DNA of 30,217 nt from positions 1 to 30,217 of the forward strand of contig JBBRTW010000023.1 in assembly GCA_038244055.1 (NCBI GenBank), in the 5' to 3' direction. The position numbers were made by a program, and so were the translations under genes. The first letter of the stretch is position 1. Every line of letters starts with the position of its first letter. The DNA is from DASPKW01 sp038244055. Lineage in GTDB: Bacteria > Planctomycetota > Phycisphaerae > Tepidisphaerales > Tepidisphaeraceae. This document shows, one piece after another, positions 1 to 8,485 of the stretch. The notes below the pieces were generated by a model that was not told where the DNA came from, searched no databases, and saw nothing but the letters and a program-made list of their open reading frames with translations.

Positions 1-1436
1 AAGCTCTGGCGGCCCCAGGCGCAGATTGGTTCGCACCAGAGGAGGTCTCTGGTGCCGGGGGCGTAGAGGCGGATGACCGCGCCGGTGGCGCTTTGGTTGC
101 CGGGGCGGCCGGTGAGGCGGACGTTGAGCCAGTGCTTGGCGGGCAGCTCGTTGTGCCAGATGGCGGCGCTCTTCTTCTTATCGGTGCCGGCGCAGGTGAC
201 GAAATCGAGGCGGCCGTCGTTATCGATATCGCCAAAGCACAGGCCTTCATCGACCGCGGACCAGGCGATGGTCGGCAGGCCCCAGGATTGATTCATCACG
301 GTCCAGGTGCCATCGCCCGCGCCCTGCAATACATACATGAAATACCGGCCATTGATGAGGATGTCGGGGATGCCGTCGTTGTCGATATCGGTGACGATCG
401 CGCCGCCCCAATTGGCGGAGTGGGGGCGGTCTTTCACGGCATCGGGGATATGCACGGCATCGGGTTTGGCGGTGAAATGGCCTTTGCCATCGTTGAAGTA
501 AATGACGATGCGCTCGCCCTCGACGCAGATCAGATCGGGGAAGCCATCGCGGTTGAGATCGCCGACACCGTGGATGCTGCCGGTTTCGCCGTCGAGGCCG
601 GAGTCTTTGGTGATATCGGTGAAGTGGAATGCGCCGGCGGTGGCGGAATCGTTGTGGAGGATGCGCCGGCCGGGGGAGTTGTAGCCGCGGCGGGAGATGA
701 GGAGCTCGGGGTAACCATCGCCATCGAGATCGACGGCGATCGCGCCGGATTCTTTCAGAGCGGGGATGCTATGGGGCTTGGTGTCGAATCGGCCGGGGGC
801 AGTGCCGCGGAAGACGTGGATATCGGCGCGGGAATCGACGAGGTAATCGACGACGCCATCGCGGTCGAGGTCGGCGATGGCGGTGGCGCGGCTGAAGGGG
901 TCGATGCGGTCATCGCGGCGGAAAGAGAAGACAGTCGCGGCCGGCGCGGAGGCCTCGGCCATCAGGGCGCGCGAGCCATTGAGATAGAGCGCGCCGCCGC
1001 CATCGTGCCAGGAGCAGAGGAGATCGAGTTTGCCATCTTCGTTCAGATCGAAGGGGAGGCGAATCTCGCCGCCGGGGTAGGGCAGATCGTTGCGGGCTTT
1101 GACGCCGCGCGACAGGGCCAGGTTCGGATCGATGGCGGTGAAACCCAGTTTGCCGTTGTTGCGGAAGAACGCGGCCGGGTTGGCGGGGCCGCTGTGGCTG
1201 CCGAGATGGAGATCGAGAAATCCATCGCCGTCGAGATCGACGAGAGTGAAGCCGCTGAGCCACCAATCGGGGAGGGCCGCACGGTGCTTGTCGATGCCAT
1301 CGCCGACGCCGGATTCCCTGGTGATCTGGCGAAACGCGGGCGCGTCGGCCGGCGCGGAGGTGGCGGGCCGCGCGAGGGCGGCACAGAACAGCATCGGCAA
1401 CGCGAGACGCGGTGGAGCTCTCAAGGCATCCTCCAT
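1..1436 (-). CDS. VCBS/FG-GAP repeat protein with ASPIC/UnbV-like end (3' end cut off)
   Basis: This is a secreted or surface repeat protein, probably a beta-propeller built from FG-GAP/VCBS blades with calcium-binding loops. Read on the minus strand, it carries repeated D-x-D-x-D-G-x-x-D loops (VDLDGDGFLDL, FDLNEDGKLDLL, ADLDRDGVVDYLV, VDLDGDGYPELL, GDLNRDGFPDLI, TDIDNDGIPDIL, GDIDNDGRLDFV). Near the window edge HWLNVRLTGRPGNQSAGAVI resembles the start of an ASPIC/UnbV domain. There is no stop before position 1, so the C terminus is missing. The first ATG is at 1436, with another in-frame ATG at 1454. A TTG at 1424 sits 5 nt behind GGAGG and gives a better signal peptide (RAPPRLALPMLFCAALARPATSA), so TTG is the likelier start. 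The substrate or partner is unknown. Confidence 0.85.
   Translation of the reverse strand, partial: MEDALRAPPRLALPMLFCAALARPATSAPADAPAFRQITRESGVGDGIDKHRAALPDWWLSGFTLVDLDGDGFLDLHLGSHSGPANPAAFFRNNGKLGFTAIDPNLALSRGVKARNDLPYPGGEIRLPFDLNEDGKLDLLCSWHDGGGALYLNGSRALMAEASAPAATVFSFRRDDRIDPFSRATAIADLDRDGVVDYLVDSRADIHVFRGTAPGRFDTKPHSIPALKESGAIAVDLDGDGYPELLISRRGYNSPGRRILHNDSATAGAFHFTDITKDSGLDGETGSIHGVGDLNRDGFPDLICVEGERIVIYFNDGKGHFTAKPDAVHIPDAVKDRPHSANWGGAIVTDIDNDGIPDILINGRYFMYVLQGAGDGTWTVMNQSWGLPTIAWSAVDEGLCFGDIDNDGRLDFVTCAGTDKKKSAAIWHNELPAKHWLNVRLTGRPGNQSATGAVIRLYAPGTRDLLWCEPICAWGRQS
1430..1434 (-). promoter_or_regulatory. Shine-Dalgarno GGAGG pointing to a TTG start
   Basis: GGAGG on the minus strand lies 5 nt upstream of an in-frame TTG (1424-1422). 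The two upstream in-frame ATGs (1436, 1454) have no recognisable ribosome binding site. This favours TTG initiation and a shorter, cleaner signal peptide for the VCBS protein. Confidence 0.55.
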
Positions 1437-1533
1437 TTCAATTTTCAGGCTCATCAAACCAGACGATGTGCAAAGCGCGAACGGACTATCGATATGAACG
1501 GCGTAGGGAGTATACTATGACTATAACCCAAAC

Positions 1534-1538
1534 AGGAG
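1534..1538 (+). promoter_or_regulatory. Shine-Dalgarno AGGAG ahead of an ATT start
   Basis: AGGAG ends 6 nt before the ATT at 1545. A -10-like TATACT lies at 1511-1516 without a convincing -35. In the reading frame of the small conserved protein, a TAA lies 7 codons before ATT and no ATG, GTG, TTG or CTG lies between them. The site therefore fixes ATT as the best start. Confidence 0.55.
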
Positions 1539-1544
1539 CGCAAT

Positions 1545-1784
1545 ATTCCATCCACAGAAGAAGAACTCAAGAAAGCCCTGAAAGCGTTCAAGAAAAGACT
1601 GAAATTAACCCAGCTCGATGAAGACTCGCGGCTGGGGCGTTCGCCACTGACCGGCGCCAAGAGCAAGATCATCTCAATTCAGCCCCCATCCGGGTTCGGC
1701 AAGGAGGTTTGGGAAGACTTGGCGGATCAGGGGTTCCTCAAGCGGGATGGGGTGGGGTTTTTCGAGTTAGTGCTGGGGAAGTAG
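1545..1784 (+). CDS. Small conserved planctomycete-type protein, apparent ATT start
   Basis: This 79-residue protein begins (M/I)PSTEEELKKALKAFKKR and continues LKLTQLDEDSRLGRSPLTG, then SKIISIQPPSGFGKEVWEDL and ends DGVGFFELVLGK. From memory it matches a family of 75-80-residue hypothetical proteins common in planctomycetes, with a lysine-rich helix, a central LxxxDxxSRLG segment and a C-terminal W-x-x-L...G-F-x-E-L end; no function is known. The frame has no conventional start codon: TAA at 1524-1526 is followed by CCC AAA CAG GAG CGC AAT ATT. The ATT is preceded by AGGAG at a 6-nt spacing. The alternative is a frameshift or sequencing error joining it to the ATG at 1517 in another frame. 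It is probably cytoplasmic and monocistronic. Confidence 0.7.
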   Translation: MPSTEEELKKALKAFKKRLKLTQLDEDSRLGRSPLTGAKSKIISIQPPSGFGKEVWEDLADQGFLKRDGVGFFELVLGK

Positions 1785-1832
1785 GCTCGTCTGGTGAGTA
1801 CCTCATGTTTTGGCTGAACACGGGCAGCTCAA

Positions 1833-1857
1833 CACGGGCAGGATGCCCGTGCTACGG
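1833..1857 (-). repeat. REP-like element, copy 1
   Basis: On the minus strand CCGTAG is followed by CACGGGC, a 5-nt loop ATCCT and GCCCGTG, a perfect 7-bp hairpin with a 5' GTAG tetranucleotide. This is the only copy in the window not directly behind a stop codon: it lies 48 nt after the small ORF, in opposite orientation to it, and upstream of the mosaic exoprotein gene. A partial extra half-copy (ACACGGGCAG) precedes it at 1818-1827. Confidence 0.75.
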
Positions 1858-1994
1858 GGGGGGTTGATGAGCGGAGGATGAGAGCTGGCCGGTTTGATGG
1901 AGCAATCGCCGGCGCAGTTTTGTACAATCACGAGACACGAACACGACCCTCTCACCGTGATCGCCGGGTGGGTGAGTGGGCGGAGGCTTACTGA

Positions 1995-4900
1995 ATGATG
2001 TTTGAGGCCAATACGCGCCGCGGGGCGCAGCAGCGCAAGCCGGGTGCTCCGATTGCGCATCGCCGCGCTCCTAAGCTCGATCGCCTGCGTGGCGCGCTCG
2101 ACCTGCTTCAGAACCTCGAACCGCGCCTGCTCCTCTGCGATCACGTCCACGATGGCACGATGGCGGTCACCTTCTGGACGCTTCCCGGCGACCCGGCCGC
2201 CACGACGGGAATTCTCGCCACTCGACCAAGTATCACCCCTTTTCAGGCGGCGGGCGGCATCGCGGTCGGCGCGAGCCCAGGGCCGGTCGTGAATGCCGCG
2301 CCCGCGGGAGCATCGCCGGCGTATTCGACGGCGGCCAATGGACTGCCGATTCTGGACAGCCTGCCGGGGGCGGCGACGGCGGTTTATCTGGATTTCGATG
2401 GGGACACCGGCTCGGGGACCACCGCCTACGATGAAGATGGGGACCCGACCACGTACAACGCCACCGAGCAGGCGAACATCGTCGAAGCCTGGCGGCAGAT
2501 CGCCGGCTACTACGCGATGTTCGATACGGATGTCACGACCGCGCTGCCGACGGTGCCCAAGGCGTGGGATATCATCGGCAACAACGCCGGCGGGGCGACG
2601 GGTGGGTATGCGTATGTCGGCACGTTCCCCAATTCCGGGCCTCAGGCGTTCAACACCTCTTCGAACGCGCGCACGCGGACTTCGGGGATGGCTCATGAAG
2701 TGGGGCACGTTTTCGGGTTGAGCCACCAATCCACTTATGATCATTGGGGCACGAAGACGGCCGAGTATGCCTCAGCGCCCGATACGCTGCACGGGCCGAT
2801 CATGGGCGTGGATTACAGCGGGTCGGTGCATAAATGGTTCATCGGGCATGCGTCGGGGTCGGCCAGCACGCTCCAGGATGACATCGCGGTGATCGCGGGG
2901 AAGATCAAGGCGAAGGAATCGGCGGGCGGGGATGGGATGCGGGCGGATGATTTCGCGGGGACGATCGCGGCCGCGACTCCATTGACGGTCACGGGCGCAT
3001 CGCAGACCGCTTCGGGTGTTCTGGAGCGGATGAGTGATGTGGATGCGTTCTCGTTCATCTCCAGCGGCGGAACGTATGGCATCACGGCCACGCCGCCGAG
3101 CCCATCGGCCGCGGATTTGAAGCTGGAGATTTACTCGGCCGATGGCACGCTCATCGCCGCCTCCGACAATTCCAGCAATGGTCAGCAGATCGCGGTTTCG
3201 CTACCGGCGGGGACTTTCTACGCGCAGGTTTCGAGCCACGGGAATTATGGCGATCTGGGGCAGTACGATATCGGCGTTCGGGCCCTGCCGGCCGACTGGG
3301 GCAGTGTGGATATCAATCCCACCACCAACTGGGGCTACAGCGAATACGATGCCTCCACGGGTATCTACACCAACGCCGGGTCGGGCGCGGATGTGTGGGG
3401 GACGGCCGACTCGTTCCACTTCGCCTACAGGCAACTGGTGGGTGATGGGACGATCGTCACGCGAGTGACGGGCGTGCAGGCGACCGATGGGTGGGCCAAG
3501 GTCGGGCTGGACATCCGCGAGACGCTGGATGCGGGATCGAAGCATGCCTCGATGATGGCGACATCGGCCAACGGGAGCAGTTATCAGTACCGGACCTCGA
3601 CCAGCGGCAGTTCATCGAGCGTGAGTACGGCCGTATCGGCCTTCACGCCGGTGTGGCTCAAACTGGTGCGGACCGGAAACGTCATCGCCGGGTACACCTC
3701 GCCCGATGGAAGCACCTGGACCAAGCTGACCCAGCAGACGATCTCGATGGCCTCGACTGTGTATGTCGGTTTGCTGACCTGCGCCCACAACTCGGGCAAG
3801 CTGAATGTCGCGACGATGGATAATGTTTCCATCACCGGCGCAGCGCCGGCGGCGGCTACGTTTAACGCGCTGCCCGCGCCGCAGAATGTGGTGTTGACGC
3901 TTCCGGCAGCGGGGACGGCGGTCAATGTCGCCTGGGATGCTGTCGCGGGGGCAACCGGCTATGCGGTCAGCCGCTCGGTTGATGGAATTAACTTCAGCCA
4001 GATCGGCACGACTACATCGGCGGTGACCACTTATGCCGATGCGCTGACGGCCGGATCGCGGCGGTATTTCTATCAGATCAGCGCCACCGATGGGACGGGC
4101 AGCTCGATTCCATCGGCCATGGGCAACATCATCAATCGCCCGACCGCGCCGACGGGTTTGAGTATCACGGCGATCAGCAACACATCCCTGGTGATCAACT
4201 GGAAAGACACCGATGGGGAGACGGGCTATCGCGTCGAGCGCTCGACCGATGGGGTTACCTACACGACTGTGACCACGGTCGCCGCCAATGTTCCCGCGTA
4301 TACCAACACCGGGCTGACTTCGGCCACCAGCTATACCTATCGCATCGTTCCGCTGACCGCGGCGGGCGATGGGGCGACGGCATCGATTACGGATGTCACG
4401 CGCCTGCCCATGACGACGGGCCAGGCGTTTGATGCGATCGCGGCCACCTCGATCACGCTGCACTGGTCGGCGGTGGCGGGGGCAACCGGCTACACGATCC
4501 AGCGCTCGGCCGACAATTCGACATGGACGACGGCGGGCACGACCGATGCCGCGACGCAGACGTTCACCAACACGGGTCTGACCAAGCTCACGGAATATTT
4601 CTATCGCGTGGTGGCGACGGCCGGGGCGAACCTGGGCGTTTATCCTTCGGCGATTTTCGCGGCGACGGCGGATGTGAACCCCCTGCCGACGGGCTGGGCG
4701 ATGGCGGATATCGGCAGTGTCGGCGGGATCGGCTCGGCAGGCGTTTCCGGGGGAACGTATACGCTGATCGGCGGCGGGGCGGATATCTGGAATGGCGCGG
4801 ATGCGTTCCGCTACGTTTATCAGCCGCTGGTGGGCGATGGCTTCCTGATCGCGCGAGTCGCGACAATTGAGAGTACCAATGCGTGGGCCAAGATCGGCGT

Positions 4901-6623
4901 GATGATCCGCGAATCGACGGCGGCCGGGGCGCGCAACGCATTCATGGCGATCTCGCAGGCCAACGGAGCTACGTTTCAATCGCGCTCCAGCACCAACGGT
5001 AGTTCCGTCAGCACCGTCACGGCGGGGCTGGTTGCGCCGTATTGGGTGAAGATCGCCAGGGCGGGAAATGTATTCACGGGATCGGTATCGGCCGATGGAT
5101 CGAGTTGGACCGTCATCGGCAGCGTGACGCTCAGCGGGATGTCGAGCAGCGCCTTGATCGGGTTCGCGGATACCGCGCACAACAACGCGGTTTTGAATAC
5201 TTCTACATTCGATAACGTGACGCTCTCGAATGTAACGCCGACAATCGCGACGGCGGCGAAGGCGACGCCCAGCCCGGTGACGGGAACCACGACCGCGCTG
5301 TCGGTGCTGGGGGCGGACGACCATGGGGAGGCGAATCTCACCTACTCGTGGGCGGTCACTTCGATGCCCGCCGGCGCAACCGCGCCGACGTTTTCGGCCA
5401 ATGGCACGAACGCCGCCAAGGCGGCGACCGCGACTTTCTTCAAAGTGGGCGTCTATCAATTCACGGTAACCGTTACCGACCTGTCCGGCCTGGCCACGAC
5501 CAGCATCGTTTCGGTGACGGTCAATCCAACGGCGACCACGTTGGCAGTCGCGCCATCGCCGGCCTATGTCGGCACCAGCGCCAGCACGACGCTGAGCGCT
5601 ACTGCGTTCGATCAGTTCGGCGTGGCGATGGCCAGCCAGCCGACGATCACCTGGAGCGTCACGGCGGGGGGCGGGTCGATTACTTCGGGCGGCGTATTCA
5701 ACGCACCGGCCAGCGCGCAGGCTTCCACGGTCAAGGCGGCGGTGGGGTCGGTTTTCTCGACCGCGACGGTCAATACCATTGTGCCGCCGGCCGCCAGTAA
5801 TCCGGTTTATGCCATCGACCATGGATCGAACATCGTTCAGTTCACGTTCAGCCGGGATGTTTCGGCCTCGCTTGCCGGCGCGGGCGGGCTGGCGGCGCTG
5901 GGGCTGACCAATCTGACCACCAGCGAAAATGTGGCAATCGCCAGCGTTTCCTACAATGCCGCGACCAACACGGCGACGTTCATCCTTCCCCCTGCGGCGG
6001 GCAACGGCAACTATCACGCGATTCTCCGGGCCTCCAGTGTCGCCGATGCGCAGGGCGTGAAGATGGCGGCGGATGTTCCTTTCGATTTCTTCATCCTGCG
6101 CGGCGACATCGATCGCGACCGAACGGTGGGCCTCAATGACCTGCTGATTCTCTCCAACAACTACGCCCTATCCACGGGGATGAGCAACGCAACCGGCGAT
6201 CTCGATGGCGATGGAGGCGTGGGGCTCAACGATCTGCTGATTCTCGCGAACGGCTATGGGATGTCGCTGTCGGTCCCCGCAGCGCCGGTTCCCGCGGCCG
6301 CGCCGACGCCGGCGGAGTCGGTTGCGCCGGTGGCGTCATCCGCGACGACGCCTGTTGTTGCGACGGCGACGCCTGTTGTCACGACGACGGCCGGGGTTTT
6401 GGTTGCGCCGGTTCAGACCGGAAAACCGGTTGGCGCATTGAATTCCAAGGCCACAAACAGGCCACCCAAGGCGATGCCACCGACGCCTCCGGCGCGGCCG
6501 GTTGTTGCAGCGCCGCCGGTGGGGCGGGCGAAGAGTGCGAGTGGTGCGGCGGTCATCGCGCCAGTTGTAGCGCCGGCGGTTTTTGGGGCGGCGCGGATTC
6601 GGAATCGCGAATTGTTCAACTGA
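1995..6623 (+). CDS. Giant mosaic exoprotein: LEPR motif, metzincin protease, PPC, FN3, Ig-like and dockerin-type modules
   Basis: This is a predicted exported zinc protease of 1542 residues. LEPRLLL at residues 41-47 is the planctomycete LEPR-XLL export-associated motif; no ordinary hydrophobic signal peptide precedes it. The protease carries the metzincin motif HEVGHVFGLSH (H234, E235, H238, H244) and a probable Met-turn in GPIMGVDYSG. Then come a pre-peptidase C-terminal-like beta domain (about 320-430), a DUF1349-like jelly roll (433-612), three fibronectin type III domains (626-895), a second DUF1349-like domain (896-1077), PKD-like and Big2-like Ig domains (1078-1262), an Ig-like region (1268-1367) and a dockerin-type calcium-binding pair (RGDIDRDRTVGLNDLLIL, GDLDGDGGVGLNDLLIL; about 1370-1422). 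A Pro/Ala/Thr/Val-rich tail ends the protein. GGAGG at 1982-1986 lies 8 nt before the ATG. A -10-like TACAAT is at 1923-1928. The protease substrate is unknown. Confidence 0.9.
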   Translation: MMFEANTRRGAQQRKPGAPIAHRRAPKLDRLRGALDLLQNLEPRLLLCDHVHDGTMAVTFWTLPGDPAATTGILATRPSITPFQAAGGIAVGASPGPVVNAAPAGASPAYSTAANGLPILDSLPGAATAVYLDFDGDTGSGTTAYDEDGDPTTYNATEQANIVEAWRQIAGYYAMFDTDVTTALPTVPKAWDIIGNNAGGATGGYAYVGTFPNSGPQAFNTSSNARTRTSGMAHEVGHVFGLSHQSTYDHWGTKTAEYASAPDTLHGPIMGVDYSGSVHKWFIGHASGSASTLQDDIAVIAGKIKAKESAGGDGMRADDFAGTIAAATPLTVTGASQTASGVLERMSDVDAFSFISSGGTYGITATPPSPSAADLKLEIYSADGTLIAASDNSSNGQQIAVSLPAGTFYAQVSSHGNYGDLGQYDIGVRALPADWGSVDINPTTNWGYSEYDASTGIYTNAGSGADVWGTADSFHFAYRQLVGDGTIVTRVTGVQATDGWAKVGLDIRETLDAGSKHASMMATSANGSSYQYRTSTSGSSSSVSTAVSAFTPVWLKLVRTGNVIAGYTSPDGSTWTKLTQQTISMASTVYVGLLTCAHNSGKLNVATMDNVSITGAAPAAATFNALPAPQNVVLTLPAAGTAVNVAWDAVAGATGYAVSRSVDGINFSQIGTTTSAVTTYADALTAGSRRYFYQISATDGTGSSIPSAMGNIINRPTAPTGLSITAISNTSLVINWKDTDGETGYRVERSTDGVTYTTVTTVAANVPAYTNTGLTSATSYTYRIVPLTAAGDGATASITDVTRLPMTTGQAFDAIAATSITLHWSAVAGATGYTIQRSADNSTWTTAGTTDAATQTFTNTGLTKLTEYFYRVVATAGANLGVYPSAIFAATADVNPLPTGWAMADIGSVGGIGSAGVSGGTYTLIGGGADIWNGADAFRYVYQPLVGDGFLIARVATIESTNAWAKIGVMIRESTAAGARNAFMAISQANGATFQSRSSTNGSSVSTVTAGLVAPYWVKIARAGNVFTGSVSADGSSWTVIGSVTLSGMSSSALIGFADTAHNNAVLNTSTFDNVTLSNVTPTIATAAKATPSPVTGTTTALSVLGADDHGEANLTYSWAVTSMPAGATAPTFSANGTNAAKAATATFFKVGVYQFTVTVTDLSGLATTSIVSVTVNPTATTLAVAPSPAYVGTSASTTLSATAFDQFGVAMASQPTITWSVTAGGGSITSGGVFNAPASAQASTVKAAVGSVFSTATVNTIVPPAASNPVYAIDHGSNIVQFTFSRDVSASLAGAGGLAALGLTNLTTSENVAIASVSYNAATNTATFILPPAAGNGNYHAILRASSVADAQGVKMAADVPFDFFILRGDIDRDRTVGLNDLLILSNNYALSTGMSNATGDLDGDGGVGLNDLLILANGYGMSLSVPAAPVPAAAPTPAESVAPVASSATTPVVATATPVVTTTAGVLVAPVQTGKPVGALNSKATNRPPKAMPPTPPARPVVAAPPVGRAKSASGAAVIAPVVAPAVFGAARIRNRELFN

Positions 6624-6652
6624 GCGGGCGATTTGGTCTTCAGCGCCGCTTG

Positions 6653-6677
6653 CATGGGCGGGACGCCCGCGCCACGG
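6653..6677 (-). repeat. REP-like element, copy 2, directly behind the malic enzyme stop
   Basis: On the minus strand CCGTGG, CGCGGGC, loop GTCCC and GCCCATG follow the TAA stop with no gap. The distal stem contains one mismatch and one G-T pair, making it the most degenerate of the six copies. It separates the convergent exoprotein and malic enzyme genes. Confidence 0.7.
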
Positions 6678-8387
6678 TTATACGGCTTCGTACTCGGGGT
6701 ATTCGGGGGTCCACATGGCTTTGGCGACGGCGGGGCCGATATCGCTGTCGGCGATTTTCATGCCGATGCCGGAGTCGCGGGCTTCGCGGACGACGGCTTC
6801 GGCGATGGCCCGGCTAATGCGGCGAAGTTCGGTCACGCGCGGATAGAGCGAGCCGCTTTCGAGATCGTCGCGGGAAACGCACTGGGCCAATGTCGTCGCG
6901 GCGGCGGTGAACATCGCATCGGTGACTTTGCGCGCCTGGGAGACCAGCACGCCCAGCCCGACGCCGGGGAAGATGTAGACGTTGTTGCCCTGGCCGATGC
7001 GGATCGTGCGGCCATTGTATTCCACGGGGGCGAAGGGGCTGCCGGTGGCGACGACGGCTCGGCCGGCGGTCCATTCGATGAGATCGCGCGGGATCGCTTC
7101 GCATTTGCTGGTGGGATTGGAGAAGGGGAAGATGGCGGGGCGATCGACGTGGGCGGCCATGGCGCGGATGACGGGCTCGGTGAAGACGCCGGGATCGCCG
7201 GTGGTGCCGATCAGGACGGTGGGGTGAATCGCACCGACGGCGGCGGCCAGGTCGCCGGGCTTGGCGGGGGTCAGTCCATACTCGGCGGCCATATCGGCGG
7301 GCCAGGCGAATTCGGCCTTGGAGGCTTCCTTGAAAATGCGGCCCTGGATGAGCAGCCCGCCGCTATCGAGCACGGCGATGGCGCGGATGAGCGTCCGGCC
7401 TGCGACGCCAGCATGCTTCAGTGCATCGCGTAACTGGCGCGCGATCCCGATGCCGGCAGCGCCTGCGCCCAGGATGACGGTGCGCTGTTGATCGAGCGGG
7501 ATGCCGGTGGCGCGGGCGGCCGAGAGCACGCCGGCCACGGCGACGGCGGCGGTTCCCTGGATGTCATCGTTGAAACTCGGCAGGGCATCGCGATAGCGAT
7601 CGAGCAGGTCGAAGGCGTTCTGCTTCTTGAAATCCTCCCACTGGAGCAGCGCCTTGGGGAAACGCTTCTTGACGGCATTGACGAATTCATCGACCAGTTC
7701 ATTGTAAGCCGGGCCGCGCAGGCGCGGGTGGGGCCAGCCGAGATAGAGTTCATCAGCGCGGAGGGCGGAATTATCGGTGCCGACATCGAGGCTGATCGGC
7801 AGGGTTTGCGAGGGATGGATTCCGGCCGCGACGGAGTAGAGGGCGAGCTTGCCGACGGGGATGCCCATGCCGCCGCAGCCCTGATCGCCCAGGCCGAGGA
7901 TGCGCTCGTTGTCGGTGACGACGATGAGGCGGACATCATCGTAGGGAACATCGCCGAGGAGTTCATCGATGCGGCCCTTGTCGCCGGGCGTGATCCAGAC
8001 GCCGCGGGGACGGCGGAAGAGATGGCTGTATTCCTCGCAGGCCTGGCCGACCGTGGGGGTGTAGATGATCGGCAGGTATTCCTCGATGTGGTCGAGCATG
8101 AGGCGGTAGAAGAGAACTTCGTTGCGATCCTGGAGGGCGGCCAGGCCGATCTGCTTTTCGATCGCGTCCTTCTTGCGGGAGATGCTCGCGTAGATGCGCT
8201 TGGCTTGCTGGTCGATCGTGCAGACGTCGGCGGGGAGCAGGCCGCGCAGGCCGAAGGTGCGGCGCTCGGCCTCGGTGAAGGCGGAGCCCTTGTTGAACAT
8301 GGGGTGGTGGAGGAGGGTGGTGCCGCGGTAAGGGACTTTGACGGATGGGCGGCCGGTCGCATCGATATTTAATTTGTAGGATTCCAT
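6678..8387 (-). CDS. maeA: Malic enzyme (oxaloacetate-decarboxylating malate dehydrogenase)
   Basis: This cytoplasmic enzyme oxidises and decarboxylates malate to pyruvate and CO2, producing NADH or NADPH. Its 569 residues match the large bacterial/eukaryotic type (E. coli MaeA is about 565). Visible family signatures are FGLRGLLP near the N terminus, YTPTVGQACEEYSHLFRRP (catalytic Tyr region), VTDNERILGLGDQGCGGMGI (substrate Arg and Gly-rich loop), GKLALY (catalytic Lys region), ISLDVGTDN, the metal-binding FNDDIQGTA, the Rossmann GAGAAGIGIA and the C-terminal FSNPTSKCEA and GQGNNVYIFPG. NAD versus NADP preference cannot be decided by reading; NAD is likelier by similarity to MaeA. No Shine-Dalgarno precedes the ATG, and a promoter-like pair ends 7 nt before it, so the transcript may be leaderless. 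It stands alone, 98 bp downstream of the FAD-protein gene on the same strand. Confidence 0.95.
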   Translation of the reverse strand: MESYKLNIDATGRPSVKVPYRGTTLLHHPMFNKGSAFTEAERRTFGLRGLLPADVCTIDQQAKRIYASISRKKDAIEKQIGLAALQDRNEVLFYRLMLDHIEEYLPIIYTPTVGQACEEYSHLFRRPRGVWITPGDKGRIDELLGDVPYDDVRLIVVTDNERILGLGDQGCGGMGIPVGKLALYSVAAGIHPSQTLPISLDVGTDNSALRADELYLGWPHPRLRGPAYNELVDEFVNAVKKRFPKALLQWEDFKKQNAFDLLDRYRDALPSFNDDIQGTAAVAVAGVLSAARATGIPLDQQRTVILGAGAAGIGIARQLRDALKHAGVAGRTLIRAIAVLDSGGLLIQGRIFKEASKAEFAWPADMAAEYGLTPAKPGDLAAAVGAIHPTVLIGTTGDPGVFTEPVIRAMAAHVDRPAIFPFSNPTSKCEAIPRDLIEWTAGRAVVATGSPFAPVEYNGRTIRIGQGNNVYIFPGVGLGVLVSQARKVTDAMFTAAATTLAQCVSRDDLESGSLYPRVTELRRISRAIAEAVVREARDSGIGMKIADSDIGPAVAKAMWTPEYPEYEAV

Positions 8388-8394
8388 GTCGCTG

Positions 8395-8424
8395 ACAGTA
8401 GCGACTGGCGTACAAATAGGTCAA
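8395..8424 (-). promoter_or_regulatory. Candidate sigma70-type promoter of malic enzyme, possibly leaderless
   Basis: On the minus strand TTGACC (8424-8419) is followed after 18 nt by TACTGT (8400-8395). The ATG at 8387 is 7 nt past the -10-like box, so transcription could begin at or next to the start codon. The -10 match is only partial. Confidence 0.35.
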
Positions 8425-8485
8425 CGCGGGTGCGCGGCCGGGGCGATTATCGCACCAGCCGCATGCAACTCCGTCAATAATTATC

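Noticed and set aside
93..1520. 475-codon plus-strand open frame
   Set aside because: It is antisense to the VCBS protein. Its D/G/A/E/I-rich composition is the mirror of DGDG repeats on the minus strand, and there is no domain pattern.
1803..2744. 313-codon minus-strand open frame over the exoprotein start
   Set aside because: It is Arg-rich, overlaps the LEPR and protease coding region, and has no family pattern.
3612..6017. 801-codon minus-strand open frame
   Set aside because: It is antisense to the mosaic exoprotein. Arg/Gly/Asp-rich low-complexity translation is typical of GC-rich shadows.
7488..8372. 294-codon plus-strand open frame
   Set aside because: It is antisense to malic enzyme, whose motifs are unambiguous on the other strand.
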